Shown here piece after piece: positions 1 to 9,734 of a stretch of 64,000 bases of DNA; within the stretch, counting starts at the first letter, position 1, and each line of letters begins with the position of its first letter. Origin of the DNA: Herbidospora cretacea (GTDB lineage: Bacteria; Actinomycetota; Actinomycetes; Streptosporangiales; Streptosporangiaceae). The notes under the pieces are model-generated. The model was not told where the DNA came from and did no database searches. It was given only the letters and a program-made list of their open reading frames with translations. Where the stretch lies: assembly GCF_001570605.1 (NCBI RefSeq), contig NZ_BBXG01000004.1, positions 248,001-312,000 on the forward strand. The letters are read 5' to 3'. Both the position numbers and the translations under genes were made by a program.

Positions 1-3000
1 CCAGGGTGCCGTGCTCGTAGACGACCGTCGGGCGCGGCAGGGTGGCGAACTGCTCGCCGAGCCGGGCGAACACCTGGAGGATCATGATCGAGTCGCCGCC
101 GAGGGCGAAGAAGTCGTCCTCCCGGCACACCCGGGGCACCTCCAGCAGCGCGCGCCAGACCTCGGCCACCCGCTCCTCGGTCGGGGTCGCGGGTGGCGTC
201 CCGTGCAGTTCCCGCCGGTCGATCTTGCCCGTGCCGGTCTGCGGGAGCGCGGGCGTGATCGCGATCCGGGCCGGGATCATGTACGCGGGCAGCACCGCCC
301 CCAGGTGCCCGCGCAGCGCCCCGGGATCGGGGTCGCAGCCGGGGCGCGGCTCGACGAAGGCGCTCAGCCGCTCGCCCGTCAGCACCACGGCGGCCCGCGC
401 GACCTCCGGGTGGGTGTGGAGCGCCGCCTCGATCTCCCCCGGTTCGACCCGGTGGCCGCGCACCTTGACCTGCGCGTCGATCCGGCCCAGGAAGACCAGG
501 TCGCCGTCGGCGTCGCGGCGGACGCGGTCGCCGCTGCGGTACCAGCGCACCCCGTCGCGTTCGACGAACCGGCCGGGCTCGTCGAGGTAGCCGGGGGTGA
601 GGCCGATCCCGGCGATGAGGAGTTCGCCCGACTCGTCCACGTCGACGAACATGCCCGCGACAGGGCGGCCGATGGGGATCGCGGTGACGTCGTCGGCGGG
701 GCGTTCGTCGATGACGTGGCAGGTCGCGTTGATCGTCGCCTCGGTGGGGCCGTAGAGGTTGGCGATCCGGACGCCGGGGCCGAACAGGTCGTACCAGCGC
801 CGCACGTGCTCCGGCGGGAGCGCCTCGCCGCCGACGTGGATCCAGCGCAGCCGGTGCTCGAACGGGCCGGCGTCCAGCAGCCGGGACCACAGGCTGGGCA
901 CCGAGCTCCAGACCGTCACGTCGCGCAGCCGCCCGGCCAGCAGGCCGGGGTCGCGGACCTCCTCCCGCGTGAACGTCACCACGGTCGCGCCGACCAGCAG
1001 CGGGGCCAGCAGCTGGCGGACCGACGCGTCGAAGCAGATCGACGCCGTCTGGGCCAGGCGGTCGCCCCGCCGGTAGCCGAACGTGCCGATCGCCCAGTCG
1101 AGGTAGTTCTCCACCGCCCGGTAGGTGATCGGCACGCCTTTGGGGCGGCCGGTCGAGCCGGAGGTGAAGATGACGTAGGCGACGCCGTCGCTGGGCGGGG
1201 CGTCGTAGGAGCCCTCGGGGTCGGCGTCGACGTCGGTGACGACGGTGGTCACGCCGCAGCGGGCGAGCTGGTCGCGGCGGCGGGCCTCCGGGTGCGTCGC
1301 GTCGAGCGGGACCCAGCCCGCGCCCGCCCGGACGATGCCGACCAGGCCGACGACCGTGTCGACGCCGGGTTCGGTCATCAGGCCGATCAGGTCGCCCTTG
1401 CCGCGCAGGCGGGCGGCCAGCGCGGCGGAGCGCCGGTCGAGCTCGGCGTAGGTCACCCGGACCGTGCCGGTGTCGACGGCGACCGCGTCGGGGGTGGCGC
1501 GGAACTGCGCGCGCAGCCGGGCCGCCAGGCCTTCCCGTTCCGGGGTCGCGCTGAGTTCGTCCAGGTATTCGGCGGCCAGCCGCCGCACCGTGTCGCGGCG
1601 GAACAGGCGGGCCGGGAAGTTCCAGGTGAACCGCAGCTCACCGCCCGACTCCCAGCAGAGCAGGCTGAGCCTGGTCGCGGCCGACGCCGTTCCGGCGGCG
1701 GTGACGGTGACCTCCACCGGGCAGGCCGGGTCGGTCGCCACCGGGAACCGGGCGAAGCTGAACGACGCCGGGCTCGCCGTGCGGGGACCCTCGGCGGCCG
1801 GCAGCAGGCGGGCCAGGTCGACGCCGGTCGGGGTGGCGTGCCGTTCGGCGTCCCGCCAGGTGTCCCGCAGCCGCGCGGCCAGGTCCTCCAGCGGTTCGCC
1901 GGGACGCACGCCCGTCACCAGCGGGAGGGTGTCGGCCAGCGGGCCCACCAGGCGGTCGACGCCCGGGAGGCGGATCTCGCGGCGGGCCCGCGCGACGTTC
2001 ACGGCCACCTCGTCGCCGGAGGTCCAGCGGGCGAGGCGGCGTACATATCCGGCCAGCAGCAGGTGGAACAGCGAGACGCCGTGGGCGGCGGCCCGCGCGC
2101 GCAGGGCGGCGGACCGCTCACTCGTCAGCGCGACCTGGAAAGTGTCCAGCGGCGGTCCGCCCGGGTCGCCGTCGTAAGGGAGGCGCAGGTCAGGGGTGTG
2201 TTTCAGGACCTCGGTCCAGTACGCCAGATCGCCGGCGCTCGCGGGCGGCGACGCGGCGGCGTACTCGGCGAAGGTCGTGGTGAGCGGGGGGAGCTCCGGG
2301 GCGCGGCCCTGGGCCAGGGCGGTGTAGACGGTCCAGAGCTCCTCGCCGAGGACGTTCAGGCTGAAGCCGTCGGCGGCGAGGTGGCTGACGACGATGATCA
2401 GGTGCGGGCCGGCCAGGACCACTCTCAGCGGGCTCTCGCGGGACAGGTCGAAGGGGCGGTTGCGGAGCTCGGACTCCAGGGCGTCGAGGTCATCGGTGTC
2501 GCCGGGGTCGCGGACCTCGAAGAAGGGGAGCGCCGCGGCCCCGGCCGACTGGGTGTCGTCGGGGTGGAGGCGCAGGCGCAGCAGGGGATGGCGGTCGACC
2601 AGGTGCTCCAGCGCGCGGCGGAGGAGGTCCGGGTCGAGGGGGCCGGTGACGGTCTGGCGGACATACCCGTAGGCCGAGATCTCGGGATAGAGGCGCTGCT
2701 GCGTCCGGAACGCCCGCTGCACCGGCGTGAGCGGGAACGACCCGTCGGCGTCGAGATGGGCCACCAGCTCCCTGAGAGTGCGGAACTCGAAGAACAGGGT
2801 GATCGGCAGAGGCCGCCCGAGCTCCTTCTCCAGGCGTTTGACCAGGTCGACGGCGGTGAGTGAGTCGAGCCCGAGGCTGAGGAACGACTCGTCGTCGCCG
2901 ATCCCGTCCCGCTGGAGCGCGGCTTCGACCAGCCGTCTGACGACACTCCGCACCTCACCGCCCGGGGTGTCGGCCCCTCGCTCCTGGACGACCTGGAGAT

Positions 3001-6000
3001 CGGCCACGAGCACCTGCGCGGCATCCGTCCCGATCGCCGAGCGGAGCGCGGCCAGCGCCGCCGACGTGTCGAGCGCGCCCTTCGTCAGACCCGCCCGGGC
3101 GGCCAGGCCCACCTCGGCGAAGGCGGCGAAGTTCACGGCGGTCCACGGCATGCCCGCGGCGCGTTCCGCCGCGCACAGCGCGTCGAGGTAGGCGTTGGCG
3201 GCGGCGTACTCGCCGATCCCCCCGGCCAGGCCCGGCAGCACCGACGACACCGACGAGAACGCCACGCACACCACCGGCGTCAGCCCGTGGCGGCGCAGGC
3301 CCTCGGCGAGCAGGTAGCCGCCGCGCGTCTTGGCGGCCATGGCCTCGACGACCGCCTCCGGCGACCTGCCCTTGAGGGCGCCGGGGCGGACCTCACCGGC
3401 GGCGTGGAACAGCCCGTCCAGGCGGGGGAGCCCCCGCAGCAGCGCGTCGGCGTCCTTCGACACGTCGACGGCGTGATATTCGACGGTGGCGCCGCGTCCG
3501 CGCAGGTCGGCGAGGAGGCCGGCCGGTGGGCGGGGCGACCGCCCGGCCAGCACGAGCGTGGGCCGCCCCCGGTCGGCGAGGTCCCGCGCCAGCGCCGCCC
3601 CGACCCCACCGGCGCCGCCGGTGATCAGGTAGACGCCGTCCGGGGGCAGCTCCCTCGGGGCCGGCACGACGGCCTCCGGCTCCCGCGCCAGCCGCCGCCC
3701 GTCACGCCAGACGACGAGCCCGCCGCCCCGGGCGGCGAGTTCGCGTCCGATCGCGGCGACCCTGTCCGTTACGGGCTCACGGGAGGCCAGGTCGACCACT
3801 CTGACCTCGGTGCGGCTCTCCTCGGCCGACGCGGCGGCCAGCCCGTGGAGGACCGCCTGCTCGGGCCGGTCGACGTGGACGTCCTGGGTGACGACGAGGA
3901 CCCGGGCCGCGTCGAGGTCGAGGAGGGCCTTGGTCATCGCGCGGTGCGCGTCGTCGAGCGCGTCGGCCGAACGGGCCGGGCAGGGCGCGCCCGCGACCAG
4001 AAGCGTGACGTCTCCGCTGGTCAGGACGGTCACGCCGGTCGTCTGGAGCGCTTCGGCGAGCCCTTCGACCGCGATGGTCGCGTCCTCGACCGGCTGCTCG
4101 CGCCAGACGAGCCGGTGCAGCAGCCGGGACGACGGCCAGTGACGCCGCCGCTGGAACGGATAGGTCGGGACGCCGACGCGCGCCCGTCCCCGGTCCATGG
4201 CGGTGCGGTCGATCGGGAAGCCGCGCTGCCACAGCGCGCCCACGGCCGCCATCAGGTCCCGCGCGCCGCCGTCGTGACCGGCGGCCATCGTGGTCGCCGT
4301 GTCCGAGGCCGCTCTGATCGCGCCGCCCAGCGCGGGGGAGGGGCCGAGCTCCAGGAACGTGTCGTATCCCGCGGCGACCAGGCGGCTGACGGCGTCGGCG
4401 AAACACACCGGCTGCCTGGCGTGGTCCCGCAGGTAGGCGGGGTCGAGGGGTGGGTTCCAGGTGGCGGTGACCGTGCTGAGGAGGGGGAGGACCGGCGGCC
4501 GGACGGTGAGCCGGGCGGCGGCCTCGGCCAGCGGGTCGAGGGCGGGGTCCATCAGGGGTGAGTGGAAGGCGCAGGCGACGTCGATCCGGCGTCCTTCCAG
4601 CGCGTCGACGGCCTCTTGGGGCCCGGCCACGACGACCTGGCCCGGTGCGTTGACCGCCGCCACGGTCACGTCGCCGGGCAGGTCGGTGCCGCCGGGGACC
4701 ACGGCCATCGCGCCCGGCGGGCAGAGGTCGTGCATCAACCGGCCGCGTTCGGCCGCGAAGGTGACGGCGTCGGCCAAAGTGAGCCGGCCGGAGACGCACG
4801 CGGCGGCGATCTCGCCCACGCTGTGCCCGGCGACCGCGTCCGGGGTCACGCCCCAGGCCTGGAGCTGGCGGGCGAGCGCGATCCCGTACGCGACCATGAG
4901 CGGCTGCACCACATCGGTGCGGACCACCTCGGCGGCGCGGTCCACGCACCAGTCCTTCAGGGTGCGCCCGCCGACCGGGCCCACCAGCTCGGACGCCTCG
5001 TCGATGACCTGCCGGAACACCGGCGCGCCGGCGTAGAGGTCCGCGCCCGGCCCCTGCGCGCCCTGGCCGGGCAGCAGGAACACCAGCCGGGGGCGCGGCC
5101 CGGCGATCCGCCCCTCGGCGTCCCGGAGCCGGTCGGCCAGGGTCCCGTCGGCGACCAGCGCGAGGCGGTGCGGGCCCTCGTCGCGGGCCTGGGCGACCGA
5201 GGCGCAGACGTCGGCCTCGTCGTGCCCGGGCAGGAAGGCGGCGAGGTCGGCGGCCGCCTGCCGCAGCGCGGGCGCGCTGCGGGCCGACAACGTGAGCAGG
5301 CTCAGGCCTTCACCCGCGGTGTGGCGGGCAGGCCGCTCGGGGGCCCCGGACAGGATCGCGTGGGCGTTGGTGCCGCCGAAGCCGAAGGCGTTCACCCCTG
5401 CGGTCCTCGGTTCCGGCCAGTCGGCCGTCTCGGCCGGGACCGTGAACCCGTCGAGGCCGTCGGCGGGCGGGTCGGCGTGCAGCGACGGCGGGACCCTGCC
5501 CTTCTGGAGGGCCAGCACGACCTTGACCAGGCTCGGCATCGCGGCGGCGTTGAGCAGGTGGCCGACGTTGGTCTTCACCGAACCGAGCAGCCGGGAGCCG
5601 GTGGGGAAGGCGTGCCGCAGTGAGCGGAGCTCGATCGGGTCGCCGACCGGGGTCCCGGTGCCATGGGCCTCGACGTAGGTGACCTCGGCCGGGTCGACCC
5701 CGGCCTCCCGGTAGGCCTGGACGATCACCTCCCGCTGGGTCAGCGGGTTGGGCGCGAGCAGGCTCAGCGACCGGCCGTCGTTGTTGACCGCCGTGCCCCT
5801 GAGCACCGCCAGGACGGTGTCGCCGGAACGTTCCGCGTCGTCGAGCCGGGCCAGCACCAGCGCCGCGCCGCCCTCGCCCGGGACGAACCCGTCGGCCGCC
5901 GCCCCGAAGGCGCGGCAGCGGCCCGTGGGCGAGAGCGCCTGTGTCTTGCTCAGAGCGCGATATCCGGCCGCAGTGAGGTTGAGATTGACGCCCGCGACCA

Positions 6001-8320
6001 CGGCCAGGTCGCATTCGCCCTGCTGGAGGCTGCGCCGGGCCAGGTGGAGGGCGACCAGGGCCGACGAGCAGGCGGTGTCGACGGCCAGCGCCGGGCCGGT
6101 CAGGTCGAGGGTGTGCGCGACCCGGGCGGCCAGCAGGTTGGGCAGGTTGCCGGTCAGCGCCTCGGGCGGGAGGCCGGTCGCGCCGTGGGCGCGTTCGAGG
6201 ACCTCGCGGTAGCCGCTCTCGCCGGACGCGGCGAACACGCCGACCCGGCGGCGGCGACGGCGGGAGCCCGCGTACCCGGCGCGTTCGAGCGCCTCGTGGG
6301 CCAGTTCGAGCAGGAGCCGGGCCTGCGGGTCGGTGGCCGCCGCCTCCTCGTCGGACAGGCCGAAACACCCGGCGTCGAACAGGGCCGGGTCGTCGAGGAA
6401 ACCGCCGTGGCCGTCGTGGTCGAAGCGGGTGATCGGCGTGACGGCGTCGTAGCCGCCGTCGAGCCGCTCCCAGAACTCCTCCGGGGTGTCCGCGCCGGGG
6501 AACCGGCAGGCCATCCCGGTGATCGCGACCAGCCCGCCGTTCACGCTCGCGGCCGGGGCGGCCGTCCGGGACGGCGGGGCCAGCACGACCGTGGCCAGGG
6601 CCGCGACGGTGTCGTGGTCGCGGACGTCCGACGGCGTCAGCGCCACCCCGAACCGGTCCTCCACGGCGGCGAGGACCTGCATGGCCCTCAGCGACGACCC
6701 GCCCAGCGCGGCGAACCGGTCATGCGGCCCGGGGGTGACGCCCAGTACGTCGGCCCAGATCGCCGTGATCGCCGCCTCGACGTCGGCCCTCGACCGGGGG
6801 GCCGGGGTGTACTCACCGGCCTCGAACCGCGCCCGCATCACCGCCCGCCGCAGCTTGCCGCTCGTCGTCCGGGGGAACGCCGTCGCCGGCACCGCCACCA
6901 CGCTGACGTCGTCGTGCCCGCACGCCCCGGCGACCCGCTGCCGGACCTGCCCGACCGCCTCGGCCGACGCCGGCGCCCGCACGAACACCACGACCCGCTC
7001 GCCCTCGGGCCCCGGCGACCCGACGACGGCGACCGGTCCCGGGCTGACCCCGGACGCGACCTCCTCCAGGTCGGCGGCGTGGAACGTCGCCCCGTTGACG
7101 AACACGACGTCCTTGGCCCGGCCCGTCACACACAGCCTGCCGCCATGGAGGAACCCCAGGTCCCCGGTGTCGAGCCACTCGGAGAACCGGACGCCGCCGT
7201 GGTAGCCGCGCGCGGTCTGCGGCCCCCGGACCTCGATCGGCCCGACCTCACGCCCGCCGGTGATCCGGATCTCGCAGCCCGGGACCGGGAGGCCGACGTC
7301 CATGAGCTCGACCGCGTGCGCCCCCGGCCCGGTGAACTCGACCCGCCCGTCGGCCAGGGCCGCACGGTCGAGCACCAGCGGCGTCGCGACCTCGTTCAGG
7401 GGAGGCACGGTGACCGCGAGGGTCGCCTCGGCCAGGCCGTAGACGGGCTGCGGGACGTGCGGCGGCAGGCCGGTCGCGGCCAGGAACGCCCGCCAGACGC
7501 GCGGCGAGATCGGCTCCGCGCCCACCAGCACGAGCCGTACGCTCGACAGGTCCAGCGCCCGGACGACCTCGGCCGGCACCCGCCGCTCGACCAGCGCCAG
7601 CGCGAAGTTGGCCGCCGTCAGCACGGTCGCCCGATGCCGCGCGGCCGTCTCCAGCCACAGCGCCGGACGCTTCGCGAAGGCCAGCGGCCCCATCTTGACC
7701 TGCTTCATCCGCGCGGCCAGCGGCACGAGATGGGTGCCGATGAGCCCCATGTCGTGGAAGTAGGGCATCCAGCTGACCGTGACGTCGTCGGCGGTGACCT
7801 CGGCCGCCGCCCGGATCTGCGCCAGGTTGGCCACCACGGCGGCGTGGGTGAGCTCGACGCCCTTCGGGTTCCCGGTGCTGCCGGAGGAGAACTGGAGGAA
7901 GGCCAGGTCGTGCGGGGAGCGTACCGGCAGGTCAGTTGCCCTCTCTCCGGCCCGCAACCGGTCGGCGGTGAGCACCCGCGCCTCCGGCAGCGGCGGCACG
8001 TCGGCCACGATCGGCGGCCTCCCCAGCGACTCCCACACCGGCCGGACCCGTCGCGGGTCGGGCGCCAGCGGCACCGGCACCAGCCCCGCCGCGACCAGCC
8101 CCCAGAAGAGCGGCTGGAAGTCCTCGCTCCGATCGGCGACGAGCGGCACGGGCGTGCCGAGCGGGATCCCGGCCCGCAGGAGGGCCCCCGCCACCCGCAG
8201 CGCCTCGTCCCGCAGCTCGCGGTGGGTGACGACGTGTTCGGTGCCGTCGCCGCGCACGTGCACGACGACCTGGTCCGGGGCCTCGTCCGCCGCCCCCAGC
8301 AGCACGTCCAGCAGCACCAT
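1..8320 (-). CDS. Hybrid FAAL-PKS-NRPS megasynthase, 5' part (partial)
   Basis: One uninterrupted frame of about 2773 residues that leaves the window at its 3' side. Order of domains: fatty-acyl-AMP ligase-like adenylation domain (1 to ~500, SSGSTGNPKG), carrier protein (GGSSL, Ser543), ketosynthase (from ~596, DTACSS with Cys751), acyltransferase (GHSVGE, Ser1167; CAFHSP motif suggests malonyl-CoA), ketoreductase (GGAGGVG near 1565, Tyr1705), second carrier (GLDSL, Ser1820), condensation domain (SHLAADG, His1980), adenylation domain (~2270-2690, FTSGSTGRPKG, LYGPTE, TGTGKIDR) and PCP (GGDSI, Ser2744). No DH or ER is present. The enzyme should activate a fatty acid, extend it once, reduce it to a beta-hydroxyacyl chain and join an amino acid. 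The ATG follows a GGAAGG ribosome site. Product and end of the chain are not visible. Confidence 0.93.
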   Translation of the reverse strand, partial: MVLLDVLLGAADEAPDQVVVHVRGDGTEHVVTHRELRDEALRVAGALLRAGIPLGTPVPLVADRSEDFQPLFWGLVAAGLVPVPLAPDPRRVRPVWESLGRPPIVADVPPLPEARVLTADRLRAGERATDLPVRSPHDLAFLQFSSGSTGNPKGVELTHAAVVANLAQIRAAAEVTADDVTVSWMPYFHDMGLIGTHLVPLAARMKQVKMGPLAFAKRPALWLETAARHRATVLTAANFALALVERRVPAEVVRALDLSSVRLVLVGAEPISPRVWRAFLAATGLPPHVPQPVYGLAEATLAVTVPPLNEVATPLVLDRAALADGRVEFTGPGAHAVELMDVGLPVPGCEIRITGGREVGPIEVRGPQTARGYHGGVRFSEWLDTGDLGFLHGGRLCVTGRAKDVVFVNGATFHAADLEEVASGVSPGPVAVVGSPGPEGERVVVFVRAPASAEAVGQVRQRVAGACGHDDVSVVAVPATAFPRTTSGKLRRAVMRARFEAGEYTPAPRSRADVEAAITAIWADVLGVTPGPHDRFAALGGSSLRAMQVLAAVEDRFGVALTPSDVRDHDTVAALATVVLAPPSRTAAPAASVNGGLVAITGMACRFPGADTPEEFWERLDGGYDAVTPITRFDHDGHGGFLDDPALFDAGCFGLSDEEAAATDPQARLLLELAHEALERAGYAGSRRRRRRVGVFAASGESGYREVLERAHGATGLPPEALTGNLPNLLAARVAHTLDLTGPALAVDTACSSALVALHLARRSLQQGECDLAVVAGVNLNLTAAGYRALSKTQALSPTGRCRAFGAAADGFVPGEGGAALVLARLDDAERSGDTVLAVLRGTAVNNDGRSLSLLAPNPLTQREVIVQAYREAGVDPAEVTYVEAHGTGTPVGDPIELRSLRHAFPTGSRLLGSVKTNVGHLLNAAAMPSLVKVVLALQKGRVPPSLHADPPADGLDGFTVPAETADWPEPRTAGVNAFGFGGTNAHAILSGAPERPARHTAGEGLSLLTLSARSAPALRQAAADLAAFLPGHDEADVCASVAQARDEGPHRLALVADGTLADRLRDAEGRIAGPRPRLVFLLPGQGAQGPGADLYAGAPVFRQVIDEASELVGPVGGRTLKDWCVDRAAEVVRTDVVQPLMVAYGIALARQLQAWGVTPDAVAGHSVGEIAAACVSGRLTLADAVTFAAERGRLMHDLCPPGAMAVVPGGTDLPGDVTVAAVNAPGQVVVAGPQEAVDALEGRRIDVACAFHSPLMDPALDPLAEAAARLTVRPPVLPLLSTVTATWNPPLDPAYLRDHARQPVCFADAVSRLVAAGYDTFLELGPSPALGGAIRAASDTATTMAAGHDGGARDLMAAVGALWQRGFPIDRTAMDRGRARVGVPTYPFQRRRHWPSSRLLHRLVWREQPVEDATIAVEGLAEALQTTGVTVLTSGDVTLLVAGAPCPARSADALDDAHRAMTKALLDLDAARVLVVTQDVHVDRPEQAVLHGLAAASAEESRTEVRVVDLASREPVTDRVAAIGRELAARGGGLVVWRDGRRLAREPEAVVPAPRELPPDGVYLITGGAGGVGAALARDLADRGRPTLVLAGRSPRPPAGLLADLRGRGATVEYHAVDVSKDADALLRGLPRLDGLFHAAGEVRPGALKGRSPEAVVEAMAAKTRGGYLLAEGLRRHGLTPVVCVAFSSVSSVLPGLAGGIGEYAAANAYLDALCAAERAAGMPWTAVNFAAFAEVGLAARAGLTKGALDTSAALAALRSAIGTDAAQVLVADLQVVQERGADTPGGEVRSVVRRLVEAALQRDGIGDDESFLSLGLDSLTAVDLVKRLEKELGRPLPITLFFEFRTLRELVAHLDADGSFPLTPVQRAFRTQQRLYPEISAYGYVRQTVTGPLDPDLLRRALEHLVDRHPLLRLRLHPDDTQSAGAAALPFFEVRDPGDTDDLDALESELRNRPFDLSRESPLRVVLAGPHLIIVVSHLAADGFSLNVLGEELWTVYTALAQGRAPELPPLTTTFAEYAAASPPASAGDLAYWTEVLKHTPDLRLPYDGDPGGPPLDTFQVALTSERSAALRARAAAHGVSLFHLLLAGYVRRLARWTSGDEVAVNVARARREIRLPGVDRLVGPLADTLPLVTGVRPGEPLEDLAARLRDTWRDAERHATPTGVDLARLLPAAEGPRTASPASFSFARFPVATDPACPVEVTVTAAGTASAATRLSLLCWESGGELRFTWNFPARLFRRDTVRRLAAEYLDELSATPEREGLAARLRAQFRATPDAVAVDTGTVRVTYAELDRRSAALAARLRGKGDLIGLMTEPGVDTVVGLVGIVRAGAGWVPLDATHPEARRRDQLARCGVTTVVTDVDADPEGSYDAPPSDGVAYVIFTSGSTGRPKGVPITYRAVENYLDWAIGTFGYRRGDRLAQTASICFDASVRQLLAPLLVGATVVTFTREEVRDPGLLAGRLRDVTVWSSVPSLWSRLLDAGPFEHRLRWIHVGGEALPPEHVRRWYDLFGPGVRIANLYGPTEATINATCHVIDERPADDVTAIPIGRPVAGMFVDVDESGELLIAGIGLTPGYLDEPGRFVERDGVRWYRSGDRVRRDADGDLVFLGRIDAQVKVRGHRVEPGEIEAALHTHPEVARAAVVLTGERLSAFVEPRPGCDPDPGALRGHLGAVLPAYMIPARIAITPALPQTGTGKIDRRELHGTPPATPTEERVAEVWRALLEVPRVCREDDFFALGGDSIMILQVFARLGEQFATLPRPTVVYEHGTL

Positions 8321-8813
8321 GAGCCCCCGACCTTCCGCGGATTTCGGCACATGATGACAGAGGGCGTGGCCGATCGGCTTCCGGGTGACGGGTTCGCGCG
8401 TCTTGGGCAGCCGCGACCATCGTGGGCCGGTCTCGATCGAGTCGCCGGGACGGTCACGTGCCGGGCCGGCGACCAAGAGCGCATTCCACGAGATGCCGTA
8501 GTCACCGCTGGATCGCGGAGACACCGCGCCGACTTGCCGGGCCTGCCGGCCGTCGGCGTTGCGGCTGAGCGCTGATTGTGGGCGGGCGGCGTCGGAGATG
8601 CTGGCGCGGAAAGGGTGTCGGCGTGGATGCCGAGGCGTGATGTGTCCGGCCGGGGAGACCGGACATGCCCGGCGACCTGCGGCGGTCCCCGTTCTTTCCG
8701 TGCTGCCCCAGGAAAGGGCTCCGCTGATCCATCCGGTGCAAAGCTTGGTGAAACGTGCCCGTTCTCCGGGGTGGGTCCTGGTGAACGGGCACGGCGGTTG
8801 CGGCGGTCTTTCG
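8321..8813. other. Non-coding gap upstream of the megasynthase
   Basis: About 490 bases between the start of the megasynthase and the stop of the next minus-strand gene. I find no frame with a credible protein. It should contain the megasynthase promoter, but no clear -35/-10 pair can be pointed to. Two inverted repeats are present: TGTCCGG (8643-8649) with CCGGACA (8659-8665), a possible operator, and the hairpin at 8755-8792 listed separately. Confidence 0.5.
8755..8792 (-). terminator. Terminator-like hairpin behind the small secreted protein gene
   Basis: Perfect 9-base arms GTGCCCGTT (8755-8763) and AACGGGCAC (8784-8792), starting 21 bases after the stop codon of the minus-strand gene at 8814. 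The following U-tract is weak (GTTT), so this may be a factor-assisted or inefficient terminator. Confidence 0.45.
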
Positions 8814-9131
8814 CTAGGAAACCGCGAAGCTTCCTCCCGTCGGCAGGACGTGAGCGCCATGGCCCGGCGTGATGGTGGAGAAAGGCCTGGCGGCGATCGT
8901 GCAGAACGGATCGATGTAGACGGTGATGTTGCCGTTGGTCTGGTTGGTGACCACGGTTGCGGCGAGAGGCAGCTGGTGGCAGCCCGAGGGGTCGTTGTAG
9001 ACGGAGAGCGGCAGGAGCTCGTTCCGGAAGACGACGACCGGACCCTCCGCCGCTTGGGCGGGAGCGGCACCGGCCAGGAGTCCGAAGACGGCCGACACGG
9101 CGGCGGCCGAACCGAGCAGGAAGCGCTTCAT
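8814..9131 (-). CDS. Small secreted protein of unknown function
   Basis: 105 residues beginning MKRFLLGSAAAV, with a classic Sec signal peptide (KR, hydrophobic core, AQA cleavage site near residue 28). The mature chain of about 77 residues is beta-rich by appearance and has two cysteines, in SGCHQL and DPFCT, that could form a disulfide. The ATG at 9131 was chosen over an upstream in-frame start because GGAAGGAA lies 5 bases before it and because the signal peptide begins there. I do not recognise a family; similar short exported proteins are common in actinomycetes. It is transcribed in the same direction as the megasynthase but is separated from it by a hairpin. Confidence 0.7.
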   Translation of the reverse strand: MKRFLLGSAAAVSAVFGLLAGAAPAQAAEGPVVVFRNELLPLSVYNDPSGCHQLPLAATVVTNQTNGNITVYIDPFCTIAARPFSTITPGHGAHVLPTGGSFAVS

Positions 9132-9379
9132 GGGGTTCCTTCCTTTGCTTTTCACGACGTCGGCCGTCATCCTTGCCGTTGGCGATCATGGGCTGCGATC
9201 ACCAGCGGACGTGTGTGGGGTTTCCGTAGCGGGATTTGACCGATGACGGCCCTCGGCCGGACGCGCCTGCACGGCGATGACCAGTTCTGTGCCGGTCCCT
9301 TAGCGGGCGGCTTGCCGCTCCTCGCCGGGACCGGCCGAAGGCGCGGTGACCAACGCGAGTCCGGATGTCCGTGCGGCGA

Positions 9380-9640
9380 CGCCGCCACGATCTACGAGCG
9401 GATCGGCGCTTCCGGCTACGCCGACCGCGCCCGGCGGGAGCCGGCCTCGACCGCGCGTACCGGCAGATCCCTGACCGACGCCGCAGGAACGCATGGTCGC
9501 CCACCACGGCCAGGGGCGGCGCGACCGACGCCGAGATCGCCGTGCAGCTCTTCCGCAGCGCCGGCACGGTCGACCACCACCCCCACAAGATCTTCCAGAA
9601 GTCCGGCGTCACCTCCCGCCGCCGGCCGTCCCGGGCCTTG
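9380..9640 (+). pseudogene. Decayed C-terminus of a LuxR/LAL-type regulator
   Basis: Three pieces of a LuxR-family C-terminus follow one another in different frames. First comes [16 protein letters not shown] (from about 9388), which resembles the segment just before the HTH in large ATP-binding LuxR regulators. Then PQERMVAHH appears one frame over (about 9481-9507). Then [20 protein letters not shown] and the following [12 protein letters not shown] (about 9520-9627) give the DNA-binding helix-turn-helix in a third frame. At least two frameshifts separate them and no start or N-terminal domains are found upstream, so this is a relic. The intact hydrolase gene begins 95 bases downstream. Confidence 0.7.
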
Positions 9641-9734
9641 GCCGCTCAGAGACTACGTACTTCACGGGATTCGCGGACCGGGCCCGCCGCAGCACGATCG
9701 GGTCATCACGACATCCCCACGGAGGTTCACGCTG

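Noticed and set aside
11-8575. Long plus-strand open frames opposite the megasynthase
   Set aside because: They are Arg/Gly/Ala-rich antisense shadows created by GC-rich codons; the minus strand shows continuous domain homology in one frame.
8502-8792. Possible small minus-strand gene in the gap before the megasynthase
   Set aside because: Composition is Arg/Pro/His-rich without any domain, and no ribosome site; reads like non-coding GC-rich sequence.
9243-9734. N-terminal extension of the alpha/beta hydrolase
   Set aside because: The upstream open frame contains pieces of a decayed LuxR protein, and a good GGAGG site marks the start at 9735.
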